64,000 bases of DNA from Bradyrhizobium sp. ISRA430. GTDB lineage: Bacteria; Pseudomonadota; Alphaproteobacteria; Rhizobiales; Xanthobacteraceae. Of the stretch, positions 9,204 through 17,320 are shown piece by piece (the stretch's first letter is position 1; each line of letters begins with the position of its first letter). Both the position numbers and the translations under genes were made by a program. Where the stretch lies: assembly GCF_029909975.1 (NCBI RefSeq), contig NZ_CP094516.1, forward strand, positions 186,001-250,000, given 5' to 3'. The notes beneath the pieces are model-generated. The model was not told the DNA's origin. It did not search any database and was given only the letters and a program-made list of their open reading frames with translations.

Positions 9204-9625
9204 GGCCCTCGTTCAGCAGTGGCTGTCGCGTATCCGTTCGAGGCCATCGGTCGCGAAGGGTGGAACGAAAACGGTCTGCTCGGGACTGGACGACGAACGC
9301 TCCGCTTCCGTGCGTTCAGGAGCGCCGCGGTCTTCGTTGCGTTCCAGTTCCATTAAGCCGACCCTCTCGAATTGCTGCAACACAACATCGAGGGCGCGGG
9401 GAAGTTCCCTGCGTCTCGGTTTTACGCGACCGGAAGAACCGTTGTGTTCCACCCTATAATTGCGATCGCCACGAGCGTCGAGCTTGGCCGTGGAGTGTCA
9501 GAGGGACTGACGGATGCTCGATCACGTCATCGCCCGTTTCAACGTTTGATTGAAAACATCGGCCTGTCGCCGTAATATGCGAGTGCAATTGCTTTTTCGA
9601 TATTCATTTTGATTGGGAGGTTGCG
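9204..9625. other. Intergenic stretch without a convincing gene
   Basis: 422 bp between the GT39-like gene and the PLD-like gene. A 79-codon reverse frame with GTG start (9452 to 9213) is very rich in Arg/Glu/Ser and has no recognisable domain. I do not call it. The last bases carry the GGGAGG ribosome-binding site of the next gene (9615-9620). Confidence 0.5.
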
Positions 9626-11812
9626 TTGAATTTGATTACGCGCGCCGGTGCCTGGTGCAACGGTGAGGTCGGATACATTGCGTGGGACAGCAAGGCGAAG
9701 ATCGAAAACTGCGCCGGCTTCATGGTGACGCGCGTCCATGAGACAGGAGAGGACGCCGGCCAGCGCCGCATCCTGCCGACCTGGATCGCCTTCACCGATC
9801 AGAACAATCCCAACTGGAACGAGCAGGATTCCTCGGTCTGGCCGATCCAGCGCTTCGAGTGGCGCGACCTGACGCTGCGCAAGTCGCGCGACACGACGAA
9901 GGTGCGACCGATCGATTTCAGGGTTCACTACGAGATCGTGCCGGTCGGATTGACTGACGGTCCGGGTCGAAAGCCCGTCCCGCCGTCTCCCACCGCGCCC
10001 GCGACCGATGCGCACGGGCTGCCGAGCTTCGAGGGGCCCAAGCATCAGCTCTACCAGATCGGCGAACCGGCCAGGACCAATTCGATCGACGTGACGCACA
10101 CCTATGGCGAGGGGATCTCCGCCACCTTCACCAACGGTATCCTCTCGACACAGAACCTGGTCCGGCAGCTCAGCTCCGTCGGCAAGGCCCCACCGAAGAA
10201 GGCCATGAGCGAGGCGGCCTCGCCGAACGCGAAGACGCGCGTTCAGGGTGAGAAGAAGAAGGAGGATCATCTGCTGGCGGTGCTGAAGCGGGAGATCGTC
10301 AATCCCAAATCGCAGATCCGCGCCTTTCTCACCGGTGACGTGTTCGCATTCGTAACGAAATTGCTCGACCGCGCCAGGAAGGAAGACGGCGAGGTCTATC
10401 TCGCCCTCTACGAGTTGCACGACAAGCCGCTGATCGACCTCCTTGTCGACGGCATGAAGAGCGGGCAGGTCCACATCATCCTCACGACCGCCGGAAACGA
10501 AAACCCGAACCCGAAGGGCACGCCGAAGGAGAAGCGCAAGCCTGTCGTCTGGGACACCGAGAACAATGATCCGAGAGCCAAACTGCACGCCGCGGCCGGC
10601 AAGAAGTACAGGGATCGCGTGATCGACCGCATGTTCAACTCGTCGGCGCGGATCGGCCACAACAAATTCGCGGTCTACGTCAAGGGCGGCAAGCCGCTCG
10701 CCGTCATGACCGGCAGCACGAACTGGACCGAGACCGGGCTCTGCACCCAGTCCAACAACACGATCATCGTCGAGGACGAGGGGATCGCCGCCGACTATTT
10801 CGCCAACTGGACTCGCATGAAGAACGAGAAGCTTGCTCCGCGAGAGGCACTCACGGTCAAGAAAGGCACCAAGACGATCGTCGGCGCCAAGCCGAACAAC
10901 AACAAGCAGGGCGCCGGCATCAGGACACAGAACCAGGCGATACCGAAGCGGCGGCAGCTCCACGGTGGCGGAATCGGCAAGGTCTGGTTCTCGCCGAACA
11001 CCGATCAGTCGGCCGTCCCCAAGAAGAATCCCGTGCGGCCGGTCGATCTGCAGGAGGTCTATCAGCGCATGGATGCCGCCAAAAAGGCGATCCTGTTCCT
11101 GACCTTCCTGCCGAGCCGCGGCGGGGTCAACAGCGTCGTCGGCGAAGCCGCGCAGCTCGCCGAGAAGGCCGGCGCGCTCGCCGACAAGGGGCTGTTCGTC
11201 ATGGGTGCGATCAGCGATCCCACTGCGCTTCCAGGCTACACCGCCCCTGTAAAAGACGCGCCCAAGCCGAAGGGGATCAAGCTGCCGCCGCCGGCGATCT
11301 GGTGGCCGAAGGGCGACAAGAGCCGGATCGCGATGATCCGCGCGGCCGCCGTGCGCATTCCCTTCGGCAATCTTCGTCCCGAGCTGCTCACGGCCGGCCA
11401 CGCCATCATCCACGACAAGATCATCGTCATCGATCCTCTCGATGAAGAGCACTGCACGGTGATCACGGGCAGCCACAACCTCGGCTACAAGGCCTCGTAC
11501 TGCAATGACGAGAACCTGCTGATCATCGAGCGCAATCGCGAGCTTGCGATCTCCTACGCCGTGCACGTGATCGATCTCTACGACCACTACGTGATGCGGG
11601 CGCGGCTCGAGGAGAAGATCCGCAAGGACATCATCGCCGGCAAGCTGAAGTCCTATGAAGCAGCAGCAGCGGAAGCCGAGCCGCGTGGCTTGCTGACGCT
11701 CGGATCGGACTGGCAGGACCGGCATTTCGAGAAGCGGCCGATGTCGAGTCTCGACTACTTCCTCGACGGTACGAAGGCGGCCGCGCCTGCAAACAAGGCC
11801 ACGGCGGCATAG
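9626..11812 (+). CDS. Phospholipase D-like protein with two HKD motifs
   Basis: 728 residues, TTG start at 9626 fixed by an excellent GGGAGG five bases upstream. No signal peptide. The N-terminal 110 residues (Trp-rich, beta-like) are unlike classic PLDs. The first catalytic motif is at H345/K347 with GSTN at 363-366, but the usual aspartate (H+7) is Val. The second is canonical: H596, K598, D603 and GSHN at 615-618. Such pairs form one PLD active site acting on phosphodiesters (phospholipid or nucleic acid). The Lys-rich 190-240 region and the ALYELHDKPLIDLL segment resemble the N-terminal helix of PLD repeats. Substrate and role are unknown, and neighbours give no clue. A GC stem-loop follows the stop. 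Confidence 0.82.
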   Translation: MNLITRAGAWCNGEVGYIAWDSKAKIENCAGFMVTRVHETGEDAGQRRILPTWIAFTDQNNPNWNEQDSSVWPIQRFEWRDLTLRKSRDTTKVRPIDFRVHYEIVPVGLTDGPGRKPVPPSPTAPATDAHGLPSFEGPKHQLYQIGEPARTNSIDVTHTYGEGISATFTNGILSTQNLVRQLSSVGKAPPKKAMSEAASPNAKTRVQGEKKKEDHLLAVLKREIVNPKSQIRAFLTGDVFAFVTKLLDRARKEDGEVYLALYELHDKPLIDLLVDGMKSGQVHIILTTAGNENPNPKGTPKEKRKPVVWDTENNDPRAKLHAAAGKKYRDRVIDRMFNSSARIGHNKFAVYVKGGKPLAVMTGSTNWTETGLCTQSNNTIIVEDEGIAADYFANWTRMKNEKLAPREALTVKKGTKTIVGAKPNNNKQGAGIRTQNQAIPKRRQLHGGGIGKVWFSPNTDQSAVPKKNPVRPVDLQEVYQRMDAAKKAILFLTFLPSRGGVNSVVGEAAQLAEKAGALADKGLFVMGAISDPTALPGYTAPVKDAPKPKGIKLPPPAIWWPKGDKSRIAMIRAAAVRIPFGNLRPELLTAGHAIIHDKIIVIDPLDEEHCTVITGSHNLGYKASYCNDENLLIIERNRELAISYAVHVIDLYDHYVMRARLEEKIRKDIIAGKLKSYEAAAAEAEPRGLLTLGSDWQDRHFEKRPMSSLDYFLDGTKAAAPANKATAA

Positions 11813-11823
11813 AGCCAGTCCCA

Positions 11824-11847
11824 ACTCGCCCCGCTTGCGGGGCGAGT
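11824..11847 (+). terminator. Stem-loop after the PLD-like gene
   Basis: Perfect inverted repeat, 11824-11834 with 11837-11847 (effective 10-bp stem with a CTTG loop), 12 bp after the stop. No U-tract, so either termination or 3'-end protection. Confidence 0.55.
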
Positions 11848-11917
11848 CCCGAATGCGCAGCCAGGACGGTCGATGAGGCTACTGCGGGGCTGTTTGCGTC
11901 GGCCCCGCGGCAGCGGC

Positions 11918-13186
11918 TCAGATACCCTGGTCCTGTCCAGCAGCGTTCCGATGATGCGGCCTGAACAGCCGGCCCTTCTCGACGATCAGCACGATCGCCA
12001 ATGCAAACAGCGTCGACAGGAAGAAGCCGGTCGAGAACGGCAGCAGCGTGCCGTCAAAGCTCTGGCCGATAATCATGCCGACGACGATGCCGATCAAGGT
12101 CGTGATCGAGCCGTAGAGCGAGGACGCGGTGCCGGCGATCTGGCCCTGCGGCTCCATCGCGAGCGCCGTGAAGTTGGCGATCATCATGCCGAAGGAGAAC
12201 ATCATCAGTGCCGACAGTGCCATGAACAACGGCAGCGGCAATGCATCGAGGCTCACCGTAAGCAGCATCACGCCCGCCACCGCCGCATAGAGCACCAGCG
12301 CGCCGTGCGAGATCACGCGCATGCCGAGGCTGCCGACCAGCCTGGCGTTGAGGAAGGCGGCAATGGCGGTGCCGGCCGCGATCGCGGCGAAGGCGAGGGG
12401 GAAGTAGTGGCCGAGATGATAGATGCCGGTGAAGACCTGCTGGGCCGAGAAGACAAAGGCGAACAGCGCGCCGATGACACTGCCGGCGGCGATCGCATAG
12501 CCGATGGTCTGACGGTTGGTGACGGTCTGGCCGAAGGCCGCGAGCACCTCGCTCGGTGCGAGCGATCTGCGCTCCGAGGCGGGCAGGGTCTCCGGCAGCC
12601 GCAGCACGCTCCAGGCCAGCGCGAGCAATCCGTAGAGCATCAGCACGACGAAGATGCCGCGCCATTCGGTCACCAGCAGCACCGCCTGTCCGAACGAGGG
12701 CGCGATCACGGGCACCGCGATGAACACCATCATGGCGAGCGACATCACGCTCGCCATGCGCCGCCCGACATAGCAGTCGCGCACGATCGAGGTCGCGATC
12801 ACGCGCGTTGCCGAGGTGCCGAGACCCTGAAGCGCGCGCGCCAATAGCAGCGTCTCGAAGGAGGGCGCGGCGACCGCCAGCACGCTCGCCACCGCGTAGA
12901 CGGCCATGCCGCCGAGCAACACCGGCCGCCGGCCGAAACGGTCGGACAGTGGCCCCATCACGAACTGTCCCGCGCCGAAGCCGATCAGGAAGGTCGACAG
13001 CACGAGCTGGAGATGGTTGGCGACGGGAATCTTGAAAGCTGCCCCGATATTGGGCAGCGCCGGCAGCATCATGTCCATCGCAAGCGGATTGAGCGCCATG
13101 ATGGACGCGATCACGATGACGAATTCGGGAAAACCCATCGGGCGGTGTCCCGAGGACACCCAACTGTCGGCGTTGACGTCGGACAA
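11918..13186 (-). CDS. MFS multidrug exporter, Bcr/CflA type
   Basis: 422-residue inner-membrane transporter with twelve hydrophobic segments. The loop between TM2 and TM3 has the MFS signature GPLSDRFGRRPVLL, and TM1 contains the drug:proton antiporter pattern MALNPLAMDMMLPALP, typical of Bcr/CflA proteins. The chosen TTG start (13186) is preceded by AGAGG. An internal ATG at 13138 is the alternative. It is convergent with the PLD-like gene. Likely role is proton-coupled export of small drugs or metabolites. Confidence 0.9.
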   Translation of the reverse strand: MSDVNADSWVSSGHRPMGFPEFVIVIASIMALNPLAMDMMLPALPNIGAAFKIPVANHLQLVLSTFLIGFGAGQFVMGPLSDRFGRRPVLLGGMAVYAVASVLAVAAPSFETLLLARALQGLGTSATRVIATSIVRDCYVGRRMASVMSLAMMVFIAVPVIAPSFGQAVLLVTEWRGIFVVLMLYGLLALAWSVLRLPETLPASERRSLAPSEVLAAFGQTVTNRQTIGYAIAAGSVIGALFAFVFSAQQVFTGIYHLGHYFPLAFAAIAAGTAIAAFLNARLVGSLGMRVISHGALVLYAAVAGVMLLTVSLDALPLPLFMALSALMMFSFGMMIANFTALAMEPQGQIAGTASSLYGSITTLIGIVVGMIIGQSFDGTLLPFSTGFFLSTLFALAIVLIVEKGRLFRPHHRNAAGQDQGI

Positions 13187-13542
13187 GGAAGCTTACCTCT
13201 GATTTCAGAGGCGGTTGTACCGGGAATGCTGCGCTGCACAACCCATGTTTCGGGATGGGTGGTAGGCGTACGGACAAGAATTGGTGAGTAGGATCTCTCT
13301 CGATTGGCGTGGCCTGTCCGCACGCGCGAACCAGCGCAAACTCCATTAGCGACGAGTGCCGACCGTCCGGTCGCGCCATGGAAACCATGGATTCACCATG
13401 CTCGCCTAAAGGTAGACCTCTGGCGGAGTCTGTCCGCTGGGCAGGGTGAATCTGAAACGCATCCTCTTCACTGTGGCGGCCGACCGATAAGGCGACGCGC
13501 GTTGGCGGCGCCAGGAAACCAGGACAGGCAAGGCATCCGCAG
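13187..13542. other. Divergent intergenic region
   Basis: 356 bp between the MFS gene (reverse) and the GT87-like gene (forward). It must contain both promoters. I see no recognisable operator, RNA or repeat. Short open frames on both strands show no family features. Confidence 0.4.
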
Positions 13543-14904
13543 GTGTCCGACGTCTCAAATGCAGCACGATGGTTGGAACCGTCAGCCGATCTCGGCTCGC
13601 CGCGGGCGACCTGGCTTGCCTGCCTGATCGCGCTGGTCGCGCTTCTGGTGTTCGGCAATCTCGCCAATGACGCGACGCTCGATGTGAAATACGGCTGGGA
13701 TGTCCGCGTCAATTGCGCGGCGGTCGAGGCCCATGTCGACGGGCTCGATCCCTATTTCGTCCGGAACTTGAAGGGCACCAGGCTCTCCTATCCCTATCTG
13801 CCGGTGACGCTGGACGCCTTCCGCCCGCTCTGCGCGGGCGGCGTCCTCGCCGGTCACTACAGGAGCATCTATCTCGTCCTCGCCGTGCTCTGCGGCCTAG
13901 TGCTGCCGGGTCTCGCCGGAAGGCGCACAAGCCTGCGCGAGGTTGCGCTCAAAATTCTCTGCGCGCTCGGTGCGTTCGTCGGCTTCGAATGGGTTTCGGC
14001 CTCCGGCAATTTTGCGATCCTTGGCGGCCTGCTGAGCGCGGTTGCGCTGGCGCTGCTGCTTCGCCCCGGCGCGCCCGGCCGGCCCGACGATCAGCGCCTC
14101 GGCTCGCGCATCGCGGGCGCCGCGCTGCTCGGCGTCGTGATGTCGTTCAAGCTGGTGTTCTGTCCCGTGCTTGCGGCGCTCTATTTCGTGCCGCTGCCGC
14201 GCCGTCAAAAGTTCACTCTGATCGCGGGCGCGGGCCTCGGTTTCGTGTTGCCGATCCTGATCTCGATGCTGCTGTACCCGGATCTGTTTTCGAGCTGGCT
14301 GCTTGCGATCAAGGGACAGATCCCCAACCAGCACTCGGTCTATATCGAGGAAGCCAACCCGTCGCTGCTCTTGTTGGCGCGGAGCCTGATGGACCATGTC
14401 GGGCTCGCCGACAGCAAGCCGGCCGTGTTCGCGCTCTACGCTTTCGCCGCGGCCGCGCTCGTGCTCGCACCGTTCGCCCTTACGGTGCTGCGCACCGTTG
14501 CGAATGGACAGATATCCGGTGAGGAATCGTTTCTGGCACGCATGGACCGCTGGCTGATGGATCACCCGCAAGCGGCCGTGCGGATCACCGTGCTTGCCAT
14601 GTACGCCTTGTATCTTTGCTCGCCGCGCCTCAAGGAATACGCCTTCTTCGAGCTGGCGCTCTATGCCGCTGTTCTCATCGTCGATCTTCCGGCCGCCGTG
14701 CTCGCCGCCGTGCTGACGGTCGCGATCGTCGCACCCACATTGGCCTCGATCTCCGGCAATGCCTTCATGGGCGGCTTCGGCCAGCTCGCGATCGCGCTGG
14801 TCTGCTTCTGGATCCTGCTTGCCCGGCAGCTCGTGCCGTCGGACCTCGTGGTGCGGGCAGCCGGGGTCGAACCGGCACAGCGCTTGCGCACCGAGGGATT
14901 TTAA
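13543..14904 (+). CDS. GT87/DUF2029-like polytopic membrane glycosyltransferase
   Basis: 453 residues, GTG start at 13543. N-terminal TM (CLIALVALLVFGNLAND) is followed by a periplasmic segment with GWDVRVNCAAVEAHVDGLDPY, matching the DxxVY-like region of GT87/mannosyltransferase proteins. Eight to ten further hydrophobic segments follow. The GT-C fold transfers sugars from polyprenyl phosphates on the outer face of the inner membrane; substrate unknown. The last 17 codons (after LVPSDLV) lie on the antisense of tRNA-Leu, and the TAA stop at 14902-14904 is formed by the anticodon-arm sequence. The natural C-terminus has therefore been set by the tRNA gene. Confidence 0.75.
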   Translation: MSDVSNAARWLEPSADLGSPRATWLACLIALVALLVFGNLANDATLDVKYGWDVRVNCAAVEAHVDGLDPYFVRNLKGTRLSYPYLPVTLDAFRPLCAGGVLAGHYRSIYLVLAVLCGLVLPGLAGRRTSLREVALKILCALGAFVGFEWVSASGNFAILGGLLSAVALALLLRPGAPGRPDDQRLGSRIAGAALLGVVMSFKLVFCPVLAALYFVPLPRRQKFTLIAGAGLGFVLPILISMLLYPDLFSSWLLAIKGQIPNQHSVYIEEANPSLLLLARSLMDHVGLADSKPAVFALYAFAAAALVLAPFALTVLRTVANGQISGEESFLARMDRWLMDHPQAAVRITVLAMYALYLCSPRLKEYAFFELALYAAVLIVDLPAAVLAAVLTVAIVAPTLASISGNAFMGGFGQLAIALVCFWILLARQLVPSDLVVRAAGVEPAQRLRTEGF

Positions 14905-14937
14905 GTCCCTTGCGTCTACCAATTCCGCCATGCCCGC
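14852..14937 (-). tRNA. tRNA-Leu (anticodon UAA)
   Basis: 86-nt class II tRNA read on the reverse strand. Acceptor GCGGGCA pairs with TGCCCGC. D-arm is GCG..CGC with the conserved GG. Anticodon stem AGGGA/TCCCT encloses loop CTTAAAA (anticodon TAA). There is a long variable arm, T-arm GCCGG/CCGGC with loop TTCGACC, and discriminator A. CCA is encoded directly after it (14849-14851 in plus coordinates). It overlaps the 3' end of the forward GT87-like gene by 53 bp. Confidence 0.97.
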
Positions 14938-15110
14938 TTGATCCAACGAGATCAAACACTTAAAGCCCCTTCAGCCGTCTGGAATTGGCGCTTCGTAAGG
15001 CCGGATGGGCGCTTCTTCCTTAAGCGAGCCGGCCGCGCAAGGCAAAGCCTCAATCCGGACATCTGTTGTTGCTTTAGGCATTCTCAATCCAAGGAGACTA
15101 TTGATCCGGC

Positions 15111-15524
15111 ATGCCTGCTTCGATCCTAAATTGCCTGCGCGCCTGCAGTGCGCTCGCCGCGCTGGTCGCGGCCGGCTTCGCGCTGTCCGGCTGCGCCGGC
15201 GTGAGCGACACGGTCTCTCCGGCCTTCGCCGATCCCGGCAAGTACGAATTGTACGATTGCAAGCAGCTCGAGACCGAACGCAAGACGCTCGCTAGCCGCA
15301 CCGTCGCGTTGCAGAAGCTGATGGACAAGGCTGAGACGGGGGCCGGCGGCGCGGTCGTGTCCGAGCTTGCCTATCGCAATGATTACATCGCCGCGCGCGG
15401 GCAGGCGCATTTTGCGGAAGAGGCCTGGCGCCGCAACAAGTGCCGGGAAACGCCGCCGGACGCCACGCCGTCCGTGTCTACTCCGCAGCGACCGGTCATT
15501 AAGCCCACCCCCAAAATTCAATAG
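15111..15524 (+). CDS. Small predicted lipoprotein, function unknown
   Basis: 137 residues from ATG 15111. The signal sequence ends in a lipobox LSGC (Cys about residue 26), so an inner- or outer-membrane anchored lipoprotein is likely. The mature part has a DCKQLETERKTL helix suggestive of a short coiled coil, two more cysteines, and a Pro-rich tail. This architecture is common as 'hypothetical lipoprotein' in Rhizobiales. No function can be assigned. It stands alone between tRNA-Leu and the convergent FAD monooxygenase. Confidence 0.75.
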   Translation: MPASILNCLRACSALAALVAAGFALSGCAGVSDTVSPAFADPGKYELYDCKQLETERKTLASRTVALQKLMDKAETGAGGAVVSELAYRNDYIAARGQAHFAEEAWRRNKCRETPPDATPSVSTPQRPVIKPTPKIQ

Positions 15525-15562
15525 CGCGGTCCGCTGAGACGCGGCAACCCTGCGCGTTCGCC

Positions 15563-16765
15563 TCAGTGGCGCCAGCCGTAGATCCAGTCCTGCCGCGCCA
15601 GCATGCGCTCCGGCCCGAGCGCACGGATCGCAAGATCGCGCGCGATCGCGAGCGGGCCGGTGAAATGATAGATGCGACCCTGCTGCCGCGCGGTCCGCTG
15701 CACGCGGCGGACGCGGGCCTGCCGTGCCCGCCCGTATTGCTTCAGCGCGGCGGCGATGCCGGCCGCGCTCTCGGCAGCCTCGCCAGTCAGATGCTGGGCG
15801 AGCACGGCAGCATCCTCGATCGCCATGCCGGCGCCTTGGGCCGCAAATGGCAGCATCGCGTGCACGGCGTCGCCGAGCAGCGCAATCGGTCCTTTGCTCC
15901 AGCCACAGCCCTCGGGAAGAGTGAATAACGCCCATTTGCGCCAGCTATCGACCGCGCCGAGCATCATCCGCGCAGAGGGTGGCCAGCGCGGTGCGGCGAA
16001 GGCATCCATCACTTCGGACGGATCGCCCGGTGTACTCCAGCCGGGCCTGTTCCATGTTCCCGGCAGCACCGCGACCACATTGATCTGGCGTCCGCCCGCA
16101 ATCGGATAGGCGACCAGATGGGCGTTCGGGCCCATCCAGAGCTGGACCCGGCGCGCGGTGTATTCCCTGGGGAGCTGCGTGGCCTCGAAAGTGCCGCGCC
16201 AGGCGATCAGTCCGGAGAAGCGCGGCTGGACGTCGGGAAAGAGCTGTTTGCGCACCGTCGACCAGACGCCGTCGGCGCCGATCAGCGCGCTCGCCAGATC
16301 GTTGCGACGAATCGTACCGCTGCGGTGGACGATGGTCAGCCCCTTGGCATGGGGCGCGACGTCCTCGAAGGTCGCGCCCAGCTTCAGCTCGATGTCCGGA
16401 TGGTCGGAGACTGCTCCGGCGAGGGCCGATTGCAGATCGGCACGGTGCACCACCCAATAGGGGGCGCCGGCGCGCGTCGATGCGACTTCACCCAGCGGCA
16501 TGCGCAGCAATTCGCCGCCGGCGCGCGCGCTCATCACGCAGACCGCATCCGGAGTCACGGCCCGCAGCTTCAGCCGGTCCTCAAGGCCGAGCTCGACCAG
16601 TACCCGGCTCGCATTGGGTGAGAGCTGCAGACCGGCGCCGACTTCCTCGAGCCGCTCAGCCTTTTCCAGTACGACGACGCGAAAGCCCCTGGCCGCGAGC
16701 GCGAGCGCAGCCGTCAACCCTCCGATTCCGGCGCCGGCGATGGCGATCGTTCGGGAGCGGGCCAC
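15563..16765 (-). CDS. FAD-dependent aromatic monooxygenase (salicylate/3-hydroxybenzoate hydroxylase-like)
   Basis: 400-residue group A flavoprotein monooxygenase. Rossmann fingerprint GAGIGG at residues 11-16 with the ribose-binding glutamate in VVVLEKA, the DG motif LIGADGVWSTVR near residue 155, and the GD motif ALLGDAVHAMLPFAAQG near 290. It would hydroxylate an aromatic acid using NAD(P)H and O2, but the exact substrate is not readable. GTG start at 16765. It begins 18 bp after the stop of the zf-CHCC gene on the same strand, which suggests a two-gene operon. Confidence 0.88.
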   Translation of the reverse strand: MARSRTIAIAGAGIGGLTAALALAARGFRVVVLEKAERLEEVGAGLQLSPNASRVLVELGLEDRLKLRAVTPDAVCVMSARAGGELLRMPLGEVASTRAGAPYWVVHRADLQSALAGAVSDHPDIELKLGATFEDVAPHAKGLTIVHRSGTIRRNDLASALIGADGVWSTVRKQLFPDVQPRFSGLIAWRGTFEATQLPREYTARRVQLWMGPNAHLVAYPIAGGRQINVVAVLPGTWNRPGWSTPGDPSEVMDAFAAPRWPPSARMMLGAVDSWRKWALFTLPEGCGWSKGPIALLGDAVHAMLPFAAQGAGMAIEDAAVLAQHLTGEAAESAAGIAAALKQYGRARQARVRRVQRTARQQGRIYHFTGPLAIARDLAIRALGPERMLARQDWIYGWRH

Positions 16766-16783
16766 CCCTGACCGATGAAACGG

Positions 16784-17029
16784 TCAGGCCACCTTGTCTT
16801 TCAGGACGCATTCCGGCGGCCGGGCCTCGCCGGCCTTCAGGTCGGCCGCGAAGCGATACAGCGTCGAGCAATAGGGGCAGATGATCTCATTGTCGTTGCC
16901 GAGGTCGAGGAAGACGTGCGGATGATCGAACGGCGGGTTGGCGCCCACGCACATGAACTCCTGCGAGCCGATCTCGATGACGGGGACACCGGCATCGTTA
17001 TGGAAGTGCGGGACGACATGGTCGGACAT
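16784..17029 (-). CDS. zf-CHCC zinc-finger protein (NDUFS6-like)
   Basis: 81 residues. The zinc site is the CHCC arrangement: Cys in EFMCVG, His in the DHPHVFLDL segment, and CPYC before STLYRF. In mitochondria the homologous fold is complex I subunit NDUFS6. Alphaproteobacterial versions of this size are common and PF10276-like. ATG at 17029 is preceded by AGGATG. First gene of a probable operon with the FAD monooxygenase; a functional link between the two is not established. Confidence 0.88.
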   Translation of the reverse strand: MSDHVVPHFHNDAGVPVIEIGSQEFMCVGANPPFDHPHVFLDLGNDNEIICPYCSTLYRFAADLKAGEARPPECVLKDKVA

Positions 17030-17179
17030 CGTAGTTCATCCTGGAGTGGCAATGGCGGCGGACACAATCACTGGTCACACAGCGCTTTTTAACGCGGCGG
17101 ACCATACTGGGGGGTGCAGATGATTGCTAGTCCAGCGGAACCGAAAGGTTCGCAACTGCCCCATGCTCATTTGCTCATG

Positions 17180-17285
17180 CAAATTCGACACAATCTTGTC
17201 GCCTCGGAGAAGCCCTTCTTTCGTCGGGGACGTTGTGTCGCAAATTTGGCATACTATTTCTGTGGACGGGCACATTTCCGACGAA
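17180..17285. promoter_or_regulatory. Leader region with inverted repeats
   Basis: Imperfect inverted repeat CAAATTCGACACAA (17180-17193) with TTGTGTCGCAAATTTG (17233-17248), and a second pair around tttcgtcggg (17218) and ccgacgaaag (17278). Both lie just upstream of the 17321 start. They could be an operator or an mRNA leader fold; nothing identifies a regulator. Confidence 0.35.
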
Positions 17286-17320
17286 AGACGAACGATCAGG
17301 CGAGCGACCAGGTTGTGCGC

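Noticed and set aside
9213..9452. 79-codon reverse frame in intergenic DNA
   Set aside because: No start signal, no domain, low-complexity composition.
9539..11824. 761-codon reverse frame opposite the PLD-like gene
   Set aside because: Antisense shadow of a GC-rich gene. No domains and a strong Arg/Asp/Val/Leu bias typical of reverse frames.
12054..13712. 552-codon reverse frame overlapping the MFS and GT87 genes
   Set aside because: Shadow frame; the MFS frame carries clear TM segments and motifs.
14849..14937. Treating the C-terminal RAAGVEPAQRLRTEGF residues as an authentic domain end
   Set aside because: These residues are translation of the antisense tRNA-Leu.
17114..17320. N-terminal extension of the 378-residue protein
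   Set aside because: The extension has no coding bias and includes inverted repeats. The ATG at 17321 directly precedes the hydrophobic segment.
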